This document shows, piece by piece, positions 11,335 through 24,700 of a stretch of 64,000 bases of DNA. Position numbers and translations under genes: made by a program. The notes below the pieces were generated by a model that was not told the DNA's origin, did no database searches, and worked only from the letters and a program-made list of their open reading frames with translations. This DNA comes from Litoditis marina (taxonomy: Eukaryota; Nematoda; Chromadorea; Rhabditida; Rhabditidae). The stretch lies in NCBI GenBank assembly GCA_964036275.1, contig OZ038433.1, positions 10,271,048 through 10,335,047 of the forward strand. Direction: 5' to 3'. Within the stretch, counting starts at the first letter, position 1; each line of letters begins with the position of its first letter.

Positions 11335-11484
11335 CAAGTTGGACGATTATGTGGACCAATCCCGACGCATCGGTCCTTTGAACTCCAATTGGTTTAGTTA
11401 ATCAGTAAAGTAAAACAACGAAATTTTCTGAACTTCAGCAATAACGAAAAGAAAAAGTAAAAGCGAGAGAGACAGGAAGAGAGA

Positions 11485-11515
<31 letters not shown>

Positions 11516-11601
11516 TAGAGAGAAAGGAGAGCAATTGAAAAAAGTATTGCGGTTTAAAGTACGAAACGTTGGGACCAGGCCACATAATCGTCCTTCTTTA
11601 A
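11335..11601. mobile_element. TTAA-type MITE with expanded interior
   Basis: The ends match the TTAA palindromic family, but the interior is longer and carries an (AG)n tract at about 11478-11524. It may represent a less deleted member or an insertion. Confidence 0.65.
11478..11524. repeat. (AG)n microsatellite
   Basis: Almost uninterrupted GA repeats with a few A or T interruptions, inside the expanded MITE at 11335-11601. Confidence 0.85.
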
Positions 11602-12015
11602 AGGCGAGCGGAATGGAATTCTAACTCAGAGTATAACGTAGCGAGCGCCAAAAGAGACTGAAAGATGCGTACGGTACTTGTTTATTTTCGTAATTTTCTC
11701 TAAACTAATTCAATATAAATCGAGCACAGTGTAGTTTACTCTGCATGACTGACTCTCGGCGGGATCAGACTACATACACAGCAGAACAAAGTGTACAGTT
11801 GTTATTTTTCTATCATTCCGTTACCTGTATTTCACATAACAAACAAATGAATAGTAAAGCCCAACCCAGTCGCAGTTTCCACATAGTCGAAATGGTTATA
11901 AGTCAACAGAGCTGCGAGAAAGGGTTGAGGAAACATGTGAACTGAGATCTTCACCGGGAAGCTCAAGGGGAACAGGTTACGGAAAACAGAGGTGTTGCCA
12001 GGAGAAAAATACGGC

Positions 12016-12258
12016 GAATTTCTTCCCGAACCGACTCTTTGCGAACCAAAACCGAACCAGTTGGTTCGATAAAAAACCGAACCATTTGCGTGATCAAACG
12101 AACATGAACCGAACCAAACCCCAATAAACGTTACACAGTCGGTTCAAATCAGCATTAAACACTTGAATTGGTTCGGTCTCACTTTGTTGGATTAAATTTG
12201 GTTCGGTTCGAGAGCGAACCAACTGGTTCGGGAAGAATCGGTTCGGGAAGAAGTTCAC
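12016..12258. repeat. Palindromic repeat built of CGAACC/GGTTCG motifs
   Basis: Begins GGCGAATTTCTTCCCGAACC and ends with the inverse. CGAACC fills the left arm and GGTTCG the right. Relatives at 45741-45940 and 60092-60352. Confidence 0.7.
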
Positions 12259-12496
12259 CCGAAAAATATCATTAAGAACAGTTTCAAAGTTTTGTGGGGG
12301 TTACTGCGGGAAATGAATGACAAAGTGGTTTTTGTTTGGCCATGATGTGTTTGTAGTTTGAACCCGATGTAATCGAGGCAACGTTGGAGAATTGTGCTGG
12401 ATCATTGGACCACGTTGGAGAATTGTGCTGGATCATTGGACCAAACTACAAGCTTTTGACAATCACTGGTTTTCTATTCCAATTGCGAAACAAATG

Positions 12497-12703
12497 GGTA
12501 CCAGGAATAAGTCATTCAAAATTAAAAGTCATTTAAGTAAAAGTCATTAGTGCACTTTTAGTCAGGATTTGAAGAATACGAAAATTTTCGAAAACTGTAT
12601 TTCTGATTCTCAACTGTTTCTGTACTTAATGACTTTTACTTTCAAATGACTTTTACTTTAATGACTTTTAATTTTGAATGACTTATTCTGGTTGCCAATG
12701 AAA
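12497..12703. repeat. Palindromic repeat built of AAGTCATT motifs
   Basis: Ends CAGGAATAAGTCATTCAAAA and its inverse. The interior alternates AAAAGTCATT and AATGACTTTT. A second copy at 13217-13435 overlaps the start of glutaredoxin intron 3 and runs into its acceptor region. Confidence 0.7.
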
Positions 12704-13082
12704 TGAAATCTACGTTCTGTTTATGCAAAGTAGTAACTTTTGCAGTTTCACCCAGTTTCGCCACTGGCCTGTCCAATTGCACTTCGATATAGAAACTATA
12801 GTATTTAAAAGTTTATATCACAGATACAAAATAAGATTTTTACAGTGATGCAACACTAGATAAGAATCAAACTAAGATCATGACTATACAGACTTATATT
12901 AAGCCAACTGGAGTACTAAACCACACACACTACATATTGAGTCAATTGAGAAAATGACTGAATATTTCCAAAGACACAACTGAATTAACTACTAGCTGAC
13001 TACCTAACCAACTGAATAATACACAATTTCACCTATACAATTAACAGTTCCTAGCTATAGAAGATATGAGTTGAGGACCAAA

Positions 13083-15043
13083 CTACAATTTCGGTCGAAC
13101 AGAGCTGTTTGGGCTGTTCGACTCCACCGAACATTCTTGGATCAGTTCGTGCAGATTGGCACGTTTCGCGTGCATTTCAGTGTAACCTCCGATGAACCTG
13201 AAACACCAAATGAAATCGGCAACCAGAATAAGTCATTCAAAATTAAAAGTCATTAAAGTAAAAGTTATTTGAAAGTAAAAGTCATTAAGTATAAAAACAG
13301 TTGGGAATCAGAAATAAAGTTTTCGAAAATTTTCGAATTTTTCAAATCCTGACTAAAAGTGAATTAATGACTTTTACTTTTGAATGACTTTTACTTTAAT
13401 GACTTTTAATTTTGAATGACTTTTTCCAGGTACCAAATTGAAATCCCTATTCTGGGTTTGTTCAAACTCGTAATCGGTTTATTCGTTTCACAAGTCGTAT
13501 CGGTGACTCAAAGACATCAAATCGTCACTTTAATTTAAGGTAACAATAGTTTCTTACTAACTTGAGACAACTACAGTAGACTGAAATAGGGCATTCTCAC
13601 CTATAACTCATAGATAAAACTGAAACTGTCCCTGCTATTGTACTCGAATTATAATGGATTATCCGAAACTAGCTAGCCATCTGCCTTCTGCCTGGTACGA
13701 GTATGTAGAACCCAATGGCCGTATTTTCCGATTCTCGGGAAGCTAAAATATCTTCCCGCGGGAAGGTGGAGCACAAAAATGTGTGCAGAGTACGTATGCT
13801 AGATGATCCCGGCACCGTCATCCCATACTGCGTCTCCTTAAAAATACGTTATTTATCTGCTCTTAAATGCCGTCGAGATATAAGAGACGAGAAATAGTGA
13901 GGCATGGCGAGAGACGCAGGGTGGGATGAAGGGGCCGGGATCTTCTAGCATACGTACCCTGGTGAGGGTTCAGAGACGCGGGAAGCTTTTTTACCTTTCC
14001 GCGACATTGGTGAATACGGCCACAGAAGTAACCAGTGATACTCACAATACGTACCGGAGCTAGCTTGCCGGATGAGCAACAACAACTTTGTTACACTCCT
14101 TTCGTTTATGTTTTTTTTTGAAATTAGCGCGTCAAGCGCGTACCAAATAAATAAACAACTCACTTTCCACAGATGAATATCTGTGGTACAGTCTTCTGTC
14201 GTGTGAGGTCGGTCAAACCCTTCACATAGGCCTCCACACCCGCCGGATCGGTCTTCTTTCTCGCATTCAGATTCTGGAATATGAAGAAGAATTGAAAAAT
14301 ACATATTATAATTACAAATGAGTCCAAACTACTTGGTTTTTGTTCATATAGTAGGTACAAAGATGAGGTTATGTACTGCACACCCGAAATAACATACAGC
14401 CAAAGCAAAACAACTTTCAATCATTAGGGAGGTTGATTGTATAGTGCATACTGTAAGTATGCTGGTACAAGTGAGACAGAGTATATTTCCCCATAATTGT
14501 GTAAACAAATTGGCATAGTGCCAGCCGAACCAACCTTCTCGACTACCGTAATCCCATCTTGGGCCAACTCATCCTTCGCCTTCACACAATAGGGACAGTT
14601 GTCAATGGTGTACATGACAACCGGGTGCTCCTTCACCTGCAATATTTGAGGAAAATCACTAGTTCACGAGCAATTTTGTAAGTAACCGGGTTGTTTTAAG
14701 GTAACCTAATCTGGTTGGTTACCAAAATCCGGGATAGATATAGAATTCGCCCCAATTCACCCAAAGAATCAAACCAAAAAAGTGGAGAACGTAGAATTGA
14801 TTTAGAAATAGGGGTAGAAAACAGAAGAAAACGTAACTACAAACTCCCGAAAAATGTTTCCAAGAAGTCTGTATATTCCAGATAGGAAAACTGGCGATTT
14901 GAATAGTTCAGAGTGTACTGTAGAGGGTGACGGACAAGTGAAATAGAGTATAGCTGGCAATGAAAAGAACCAACCTCTTCGAGTATCACTCGAGCGTCTT
15001 TCGACAACAACGAAATCGCGTCTTTTGAAGGATTGGCTCCCAT
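13083..15043 (-). CDS. Dithiol glutaredoxin, complete four-exon gene
   Basis: Small thiol-disulfide oxidoreductase that reduces protein disulfides and mixed glutathione disulfides. Exons in gene order: 15043-14975, 14636-14535, 14273-14164, 13197-13083 (TAG); lengths 69, 102, 110 and 115 give 131 residues. The active site CPYC is at about residue 38, after VVMYTIDN. The conserved cis-proline stretch TVPQIFICGK and the glutathione-binding FIGGYTE follow in the usual order. The initiator ATG is followed by GANPS, a possible N-myristoylation context, and there is a helix-rich lead of about 25 residues before the fold. A Ser/Asn-rich tail ends the protein. I call the subfamily only as CPYC-type; GLRX-like and GLRX2-like both remain possible. 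Confidence 0.85.
13217..13435. repeat. Palindromic repeat built of AAGTCATT motifs
   Basis: Same termini as 12497-12703 (CAGAATAAGTCATTCAAAA and the inverse). It starts only about 20 bases from the acceptor of the last glutaredoxin exon. Confidence 0.7.
13780..13970. repeat. Long palindrome, GAGACGCAGG family
   Basis: GTACGTATGCTAGATGATCC at the left is mirrored by GGATCTTCTAGCATACGTAC at the right. GCGTCTCC and GAGACGC lie inside. A half copy is near 61010-61050. Confidence 0.65.
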
Positions 15044-15797
15044 CTTGTCTACAATAAATCTATTATGGGGGTCACTCCAAGAAAGAAACAAGAATGCCTT
15101 TTCACTGCTGTTTTTGTAGTTTGACACCGCTTTGTTTCAATCATAATTAGGAAATACCGCGAATACTGTATTTAACCCGGTAATTCGTTAACCCAATCAG
15201 TCAACCTTAACCGGGTTACCTGGTTAACACCTCACTTGTTAACCCCAAATTTTCCCCAAAAGACATTGTAATACCGGATTACAAAGGGGTTAACAGATAT
15301 TATACTACAACTCAAACATTGTCACCCCTATATCCTCACAATCGAAATGAAGCAACACTTTCAAACTAGGTGTTTTTCTAGCCAAGAAGCTGTTGAACTG
15401 GACTATTCAGAAATTCCAAACTCAAAGATGTGACAAACTGTAGATAAACGAATCGTTGTAACGTAACTCCTCTTTAACAACGTACATGCTCCACTTTATT
15501 TACGTACATATCACAATATTCGATTGAATGGGAGAAAAGAAAAAGTCTAGAATGATGCAAGTTAAGCGAGTATAGTACAGAAAGAGCACACACACAACCA
15601 CCATACCAGGGAGAGAAAAAAGAAACCCTTGCCGGGAAAAAAATCACTATGTTCACAATATTTTACAGGATAAAACATTATTGCATGTATGAAAAGGTTA
15701 TCTGTCAACTATACATATTGAACATGCGAGAAGAGTAATAGTAGAGGTTAGCTACCAAAAGAGACAAAGTATAAGTCAGTGTGAGAACATTGAATAC
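15044..15797. other. Spacer between HGS 3' end and glutaredoxin 5' end
   Basis: About 750 bases holding the HGS 3' untranslated region (possible AATAAA at 15495-15500 on the - strand), the glutaredoxin promoter, and a diverged AACCCGGTTAAC palindromic repeat at about 15174-15300. No further gene seen. Confidence 0.6.
15495..15500 (-). terminator. Candidate HGS polyadenylation signal
   Basis: AATAAA on the - strand about 300 bases past the HGS stop. It is the only perfect hexamer I noticed in the spacer. Inference only. Confidence 0.4.
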
Positions 15798-18700
15798 TCA
15801 GTCAAACGAGATGAGGGCGGCCTCGGGCACTTCGGGGGCTTGGACCGGCTGCGGCTGATGTTGGCTGGGAACCGACTGATCTACTGAAAAACAACTATGA
15901 TTACGATTGGAAACAATCAATAAGTTTCCCGAAGAGTCAGACTACACGCCACTTCATTGATTGGTTCAATTCATACCGTACATACAGAAGTTTTCATACC
16001 GTACAGAAGTTGAGAAGCAATTCATACCGTACAGAAGTTTTCGCTGACAAGCAGCAACAAAAATTAAGGTAGCAACTTCACCCACTCTAAAAACCATGTG
16101 CTAACTCTGTTCAACTTCCTTCTAGGGAGACTACGGACGAGTTCACATACCCGTTTCATGTCAATCTCAAACAATAGATGTCATGTGCATCGACTTAGTA
16201 GGCGTTCAACTGTTAATCGATGTTTTCTTCAATATCAACATTATTGTAAACTACAAACTACAACTTCTAAACCCACCTTGATACTGTACTCCGGCGTTGG
16301 GCATGTAGGTCTGAGCGGGTGCCCCATACTCCTGTTTTACTGGTTGAGTCTGCAACAAATCACAGTTTTGTAAGCAGTATCATATAGTTTGTTTCACTCA
16401 CTTATCGCCCTCTACCGTAAGATATTCAAACTTCCTGGTCAAAGTTTGATATATTGGTGTTTTTGGACTGCCTTAATATTTAGGTGTTGTCGTCCGTACT
16501 CTTACTAGTACAAACTCTGGAAGTTTGAAACCAAACTATCGAATAATTCATAAGAAAATACCTCTCGAACGTTTCAAGGACTACTGTAGAAGGACATTGA
16601 TTGGTGAAACAGAGTATAACTCCACCGTCAACTGATATATAGTCACCCCGAATGTGATCAACTCGATAGCGCAAAATGTATGAGGCGAGAAACAAATTTA
16701 TCAGGTGTGAAACGGTTTTCATACGCGAAATTCCGCAACCAAATAGAAGTGTATATGAGCTGTCACGGCTTGAAATAGAAGGTTTTTTCATTTTCACAAA
16801 ACTATCCAATGAACCAAATGAGTTTGTGCCACTAACCGGTTGTTGATTCGCGTAAACAGTAGGCTGCTGCTGGTGTTGTTGTTGATAGTATTGTTGCTGT
16901 TGTTGTTGAGCCGGTTGTTGTTGATTGTAGTGACTGGCGGAGGGGGCAGCCGGCTGGGCATTGGGGAGATGACCGTGGGAAGAAGAAGAATACAGCTGCT
17001 GACCGCTGTGGGATGACGTCATTTGACCACCTGGAGAACAAAGATCAAAAAACATAGTTCAAAAGCGAATTCGCGATACGGTAACCACTCTTAATACTAA
17101 TTTCAACACTGGGGCAGTAGCCGTAGTGTTATTTGAAACATTCAAATCGCGGAACGGTGAACTTCTGAATCTTTTACAATTTCGATAATCGTACTTTCTT
17201 CTAGCAAATTTTGGAGATGGAACACTATCCTATTGAAGGATGGGATATGAGTTGAAAGTTGATGATTTCTATTTCTATAGCACATGATTTCTATTTCTAT
17301 TCACATACATAGGATGTAATTTAAACTCAATCACATACCTTGATTGGCTCCCTCATGTTGTTGTTGTTGTGTATAATATGTGGGTGCTGGTCCCCCAGCC
17401 GTCTGGTACTGCTGTGGTGGCTGCTGAGCAGCGTACTGCTGCTGTTGAGGGGGATAGTAGGCGGGTGGTTGTTGGTAGACGGCTGGAAATAACGTTTCAA
17501 CTTGAGATGCACTAACCCCCCGGAAAATGAGCTTCTTTTTGGCCGAAAACGAGATGTCTATTCTAGATGCCAAATGTAGAATGTAGATGTTGAAACTTGT
17601 CTGCTTCTTTCTGTCACTGGTGTATGACGCACGTTAGATGAAACCCACCATAAACAGAAAGTCCTACTGTTTGGAATGATTCCTAGAAAACAGATAAACA
17701 GGTAAAAACTGACGCTGTGCTCCGTAGGCAGCGTGATTCTGAGGAACGTAGCCTCCCTGCTGGGCCGAGGTGGGTGGGTAGTAACCGGCTGGCTGAAAAA
17801 GAGAGAAATGTCGATAATTAAATCAAAAACAATCACGCAGTAGTAAACTTGTCCGAATAGTCAGAAAACTTAAAAAAACGGTCTACTTTTCCACCGAAAA
17901 GATGAAAATCGGTCTACCTTTGATCAAAAAACATGAATTTTCACGTTTTCCAATCTAAAAACCGACTACTTTTCGTCGCTTAGTCGGACATTACGGGTGT
18001 GTGAAAACAATGAAAGCTATTCAGAATCTGTATAGAAACCATGGTAAGCGGCATCTTTCACTAAGCACCCAAATATACCATCCAAAAGTCGTTGTGACGC
18101 AATATGTATTTCGCTCAAAATAATTTAACACTATGTTGGAAAACCTGTGATATGATGTATACGGAATGCAATAAGTTTGCCAATTTTGAGAGGCATCCTA
18201 TGGCCAATAAAAGCCTCATATTCACCATAACGCGATTTTTTCACTTTATTTTTGAATCAATTGAGTTCAGTTATGTTGACAGTGGTACAGGCCAGAAGCG
18301 TTTTGTCTTAGTACTTAATAGTATAATGTTACATAGTTAAATATGAGCAATGCGCCTGAGAAAGTGCACCCTTCCGAGCATCGTACGTAGAACTGGTCAT
18401 CAGGGCGGCATTGCGCTCTTTCCCGAAAACAATGTGAAATGTAACATCCAAAACCAAGTAAACGAAAGAAGTTTGACCTACCGCCTGACGTCTAGCCTGC
18501 ATCTCCTGCTCCTGTTGCTGGAAACGCTGAAGAGCCATGTCACGCTGCTCCATCAACATCGCCTAAACCAGAAACCAGACATTGTTGGCAACCATGCGTT
18601 CAAACTACAAACATCATTCGATGTTCGAGAAAATGATCAACGTCAGCAGAATAATGCTATCTCACCTCTAGATTTGTTATATAACGTTAAAATATTTACG

Positions 18701-21700
18701 CTACTATTGGTAATCATTAAGTACGATGTACTGGAAGATGTCTTATTGGAGAAATCGGCGTATCCTTGATCAACACACTCTCTCGTCTACTGCAAATAAA
18801 ACCCAACATTTTGTCCATAAAACTACATCAAGCGACCGATTTAGCCCTTTGCTGTCTTTGTTGGTTAAAGGAGGGAAAGCAAGACAACCACTCACGTGCT
18901 TCTTCATGCGCATCATGTCGAGTGTCTGCTTCATTTGCGATTGGCGCATTCTCTGCTCCTCGGCCGATCTCTCCTGTCTGCGTCTCTCACTCTCTTCCCG
19001 CAACTCGTTGACCGCCGAGCGGGCATCAACTATGTGGGCCAGGTGGTCCTGCAGTCCTTCGAAATACGCTGCAAACATAAACATTTTTAAACTTCAATCA
19101 AAACTGGCCGTGGTTCTTTAAATACCAACTCTGCTTGTGAAACAAATGTATTCGGTACAGTTGGTTAGAAACATCAACAAAATATCCATATAAGAATCGT
19201 AAACATTGCCATTTTATTGTTACTAATTCACCCCAGATCGAGGGAATGCACATAGTTGTGAACCGAAACCAAGCGATTCTTATAATAACCATGATCATTG
19301 CTTTTGTTACAACGATTGCCAAAACGTAGAGCAAAAGTCCCCAAGCAGGGAAATTACTTTTTCATTCAATTAAAAGATTTAAACCTGAGAAAATGATGAT
19401 TATAAGAATTGGCCACATTTTCAAAGACATGAATTTGCATAAGAAACGGCCATACATAGGTGAAAAATGAATGGCCTAATATATCATAATATGGTGGAAT
19501 ATGGTGAGAAAAGTATGGCACTAAATGTACCTTTCATGCCAGAGAATATTTACCATTTTCCACCATAATATGGGATACTAAGCCATATTATGGTGAAAAT
19601 CTATAAGATTATGCTATAAATCAACCTAACACCATATTCCACCATAATATGGTATAAAAGGCCATTCACTTTTCACATGAGTATTAACTAGTTGGATCTC
19701 AAAAAAAGGCATGACAGAGATAAAATGTCCACCTCTATCCTCGTCCAGCCTGCCCATCCTGGACAGAACCTGCGAGTGCAACTCCGTGAGACGGAGAAAC
19801 AGTCCCTGGATGGCCGTGTCGTTGACTACTGGCCGGCCACGTGCGGTGTTCGAACGGATTCTGCTCTCCATTACGCCAACCTATATAATATGATAACACT
19901 ATAATAATGTACATAATGTACTCATTTAATCTTTGCCATCATACTGCAATCACCGCTATTTTTATCACCGATCTATATTGTATCTCCATCACAAGTAACC
20001 TGGGAAGAGGAGAAACTGAAAGGTTGTGTTCATTACACCGCCAAGGCCTCATATGGGCGGTCGCAAACTAACTTTCATGAAAAGTAGGGGTCGAGAGTTG
20101 AAAGCCAGCAAATTTCATACAAATCTGGCCGAAATACAACCAGAAATTGATGAAAATCGCAGTTATGAACTACCTTGGAGGGGTCGCGACTCGAAAAAGA
20201 GGGGGTAGGTATCGCGAGTATGATTCATACGTTTTAAGCCTGAAGAAAGGTGCACACGTACAACCATACGTGAAAAAGGTTCACATCAGGTCGAAAAAAG
20301 AAAACATGAGCATCCCAAAAAAGTAAGCGCTTATATCCAAACACCAGTAAGGTCCGACTAAGCGACGAAAAGTAGTCCGTTTTTAGCTTCAAACACGTGA
20401 AAATTGATGATTTCGCACCTAAATCAGAGAAATTCTACCGTTCTCAGCAATAAAGTAGTCCGTTTTTCGAATTTTTCTGACTATTCGGACAACTTTACTG
20501 GTGTATGCTTATATCATTGAAAAACACGAAATTTGCAAAATTCTACCGAAAATCCGTAACATTACCCCAAAAAGTCGCAGCATGCAACGGTCAAAATCGG
20601 GCCAAAATGGGCATCAGTCAAAATAAAAATGCGGGGTATTTTACGTATGCGTACAACTAATAAATCGATAACGATTGACCCCTCTATGTACCTGGGAACC
20701 TGGGTAGTCAATTTAAAGCCTCTAGGCACATAGAATTATCGAGGTTAAAACTTAAAAACCTAACACCTTATTTACGTAGACCCAAATTTGCCAAAATGCA
20801 TACCCATACATCCGAACAAGTCTATAAAGCATATAGTTTGTAATCATAAGTAGATTGTATAAAAAATGGTAGAGAATTGTCAAGTTTCAATGAACAAGAA
20901 ATAAGTCGTATAGTTCGTTTCACCATCGATGACTTTCTACAGTAATCTTTCCAAAATTCAAACGCATTTATCTAGTCAACAAACAGAATTTAAGATTCAC
21001 TGTTTTGCATGCTTGTGGTACCCAAAGTGGAAAACGAAATCACAAAGTTTAAACTATGTACAACACCTGCAAGATATTATAAATTCACTTAAAAGTTTTA
21101 TAATCTTACTGTAGAGGGCTATTGCTTCGCGAAACAGACTATACCTGATCCTTCAGCTCCTGACACCACTTGACGGTGGCCTCACTCTGTGAATTGAGAT
21201 CCTGGCTAACTGCCAGGGGAAGCGGCTGTTGTGGAACCATTCCCGCCTGTTGGGGCTCATCTACCAACGTATTGGGGCCGGAAGATGGGATGGATGGGTC
21301 GCTGGGCAATGGGGCCGAGGCACCCGCACCAACTGTCCATTCCTCAACCTGAAGTAAAAATTACGTCAAAAAACGACAGTAGGGAATAGGAAAACGCATT
21401 CGGTTCAAAAAAAGACTACTGGCTTGAAAATCCCATGTAAATAACCGAAACTATTCGAAAAACAGTCAAATTTCTACGAGAATCGTGAGCAAGGTTATCT
21501 ATTTCTGAAAGCAGGTTGAGAAATCTGATCTAAAAAGTTATAATCGTTGTAATTTCTTGTATTTTCGTAGGAGAGTGCCTTACTGATAACTGCTGGTATC
21601 AACTTGACTCCAAACATACCTTCGACTGAGCACCGGCTTTGCGCTGCTGCCAATAATCGCGGTTCAGGTATCTGAAATGAGGATCACATATTAGCACTGG

Positions 21701-24700
21701 TGTATGAAGCTTCTCGTAACTCTCGTTAGTTACACATTTAAGCTCTTCTACATAACTTGATACCCGCTAGAAGAATATCAGTTATCAGTCGCCGTCGCCC
21801 TATGTTTTTTCTCAACTACAACCGCTGGACCGATCAATGAGTTGACGATTTTCCACTAAAAAGTCACATAAGATTTTAATTATCATTGAGAACGACGAGA
21901 ACTATACGTAAAGTTGAATCCTCCATTGAAGTAGCAACAAGTTATAGGTTCCCACTTGGTAATTTTCCTATTGTTTTTTCCCGACAACTGTACCTGGCAT
22001 CGGGTCATCCCCGGCTAAACTGTTCTCTATTCGATCAACTTTATGGGAGAACGGGTATTATAGTACCACAATATTTATAAGGTAGTATAATAATTATTAT
22101 TATTATTACAACCATTCACTCTACCTAGCAAGCGGGTCATCTCCGGCCAAACTATTCTCGGAGGGAGACTCGGGCACCGTGGGGGCCACTCCCTTGTAGC
22201 CAACATCCGACACCTGGTAGGAGGACAGAGAGGCCGTGTCCTGCAAAAGAAAGAAACAATATTCACATTTCACAAACACCAGTAAGCTCTGACTAAGCGG
22301 GAGAAAGTAGTCCGTTTTCAGATGTAAACACGTGAAAATTTATAATTTCCGGTCAAAAGTAGACCGGTTTTCTTCTTTTCGGCGTACAATCCGTAGTTTA
22401 CTGGTGTATGACAATAGTCACGAAGCCCACTTTAAGCCAATTTTATGAGCTCACTTTCAGTTCACAGCTTAAGAACTACAGTAACTTCCCCTTACTCTAA
22501 AACGTTCTTAACACAGTGCGATCAATGAATACAGCCAACATCTCACAATTGCCACTTCTTCCATAGTGTGAGTATGTAGTTTGTACCAAAAATACGAACA
22601 TTTAGGAAAAACGTATAAAAAATCGATAACTTTAACAAACATTGATTGCCAACGCGTCGCTCTTCGATTGCGAATCGCCATTGTAGAGCGACATGAGGTT
22701 CTTCTGGCGATCATGATCCTAAACACAGACTTTTCTATTTACACGGCAAATTCCGATTCCGTAGGCAAAGGCTAGGCAACTAATATTTTTGAAAAAAGAT
22801 TACATTTGAAGCTTTTAATCGAATTAAGGGAAAAAAAGAGTCCGCAATGGCCAAACCAAAGACAACTCACGCAGAGCGCTTAGCGTTCCGCGCGATTGCG
22901 AGTCAATCACAAAATCACAGAGAGTAATAAGATGTAAAAGCAACGAATTAACCTTCAAAACACGATTCATTCCTCCACGATTTGGCTCATAATCCAAGGA
23001 AGTTAACCGAATAGTCAAGTTCAACATAGATACATCGAAAAGTTGAACCGATATACATCAAGTTAATTTCGCTTTGTTGATGTTAGATATTGTGGCTCGA
23101 TACGATAACTATCTGTCTAAGCTCCAAGTCTAATCCCGAAACACAAGGAAATCTAGTCACAAAACACAACGCAATGTAGTTTTGAAGAAGGACGATTATG
23201 TGGTCCAATCCCAATATGCTTCAGTACTTTAAACTGCAATACATTTTTCCATTGCAGTTTAAAGGATCGTTGACACGAGATTGGTCCAATCGTTCTACTT
23301 TAATACAATATAAACTAGTAATAAATACCTTAGCCTCGGCCTCGCTCTTGCTAATTGCCATCGCTAGTGCTAGATCTTCCTCCTCCTTCTCTCGGAGCAA
23401 CTTGTCCTTCTCCACCTGGGGAACCTCCGATGTAACCAATGCGCCATCCTGAAATAAAGCCATCATTAAATTTTAAGATAAACTAGAAAACTGAAGAAAA
23501 CAATTTAAGAAAAAGAATAAGCTTGTATAAACAAGCTTAACAAGATCACCTAATTGTGAATGCCATGACTGCAGAGAGAACTGAAAAAAACTTAAAAAAA
23601 ATAGTAAGCTTGTATAAACAAGCTCACCTAATTGTGAATGCCATGACTGCAACCCGAGAAAAATATGATGGTTTCAAGATGGAGAAGTAACACAAAAACA
23701 GATAAACAAACCATAACTTTGTATCGAAAATTAATTATGTTAAAGAAGGACGATTATGTGGTCCAATCGCAACGCTTCAGTCCTTTAATCTGCAATACAT
23801 TTTTCAATTGCAGTTTAAAGGACCGTTGACACGAGATTGGTCCACATAATCGTCCTACTTTAACCTAGAACCAAATAAGGTGATATCTGCACAGCACCCC
23901 ATCATGAAAATTAGTGAAATAAGACGTGATTTTGATTTAAAATCAGAAACAAATATGAAACCAACCTTTGATTGTGCGCCATCAGAACGGGGCTTAGCAG
24001 CCTTCTCGAAGCACGCATCGCACACACGGACCTACAAAATGTATGATTGTTATTAACTGAAAACATTACTTATAAAGTGATGTAGGGAACGGTGGAACGA
24101 CCGTACTGAGCTATCAGCTGTGTATTACCATACTGAAGGTGAAACTAGCTAGTAGTCAAGTGATGTACCCGATATGTATCTCATCTCTCTATAGTCGTCG
24201 CCAACGGAAAGGCGGGAGAGTACTGTTTATCTCACTTTCCGCTGTGTACGCACACGTGTCTCCGATTCCAAAGCTTGCCGGTTATGCACTCTAGTAGCGC
24301 AGTGGTTAGCGCCCTGTTACAAATGTTTTGCTCGCATGTTCGATTCCGGCGAGAGACTGAAGTTTATAAATTTGGCACCCACTATATGTAAATGTGGAGA
24401 TGGTATCATGGATGAGTTAAGAAGTGTTCAGTTTTCTTCACATAAAATGTGGCGAATCGGCGAAAATGTGCCTAGTTTTTGAGAAATAATCTGCTGTGGT
24501 CAAAATTGTCCATGGTTCGCGTACCTCCTTCTCGATTCCAAACTGCGGCAGTGGCATTTCTCTGCTGCTACAGCTGTCACAGAATATCTGACCGCACGCC
24601 CGACAATGGTGTTTCCTGTTCAGAAGGCCGAACTCGGAGCGACACCTGAAACAGAACCACGTTCCCCCATAGGTTGAAGAGGATCCAACCGGTTAGCGGT

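Larger units (their letters stand above)
10975..13082. other. Spacer upstream of the transporter; repeats, first exon not located
   Basis: About 2.1 kb between the first recognised transporter exon and the glutaredoxin stop. It must hold the transporter's missing 5' exon and promoter, unless those lie elsewhere. What I can see is repeats: GGTAACC (11002-11262), a TTAA MITE (11335-11601), GGTTCG (12016-12258) and AAGTCATT (12497-12703). No convincing ATG exon ending in phase 1 was found. Confidence 0.5.

Noticed and set aside
6186..21145. Whole introns created by introner elements
   Set aside because: The elements touch donors but not the matching acceptors, so complete introns made of one element are not seen here.
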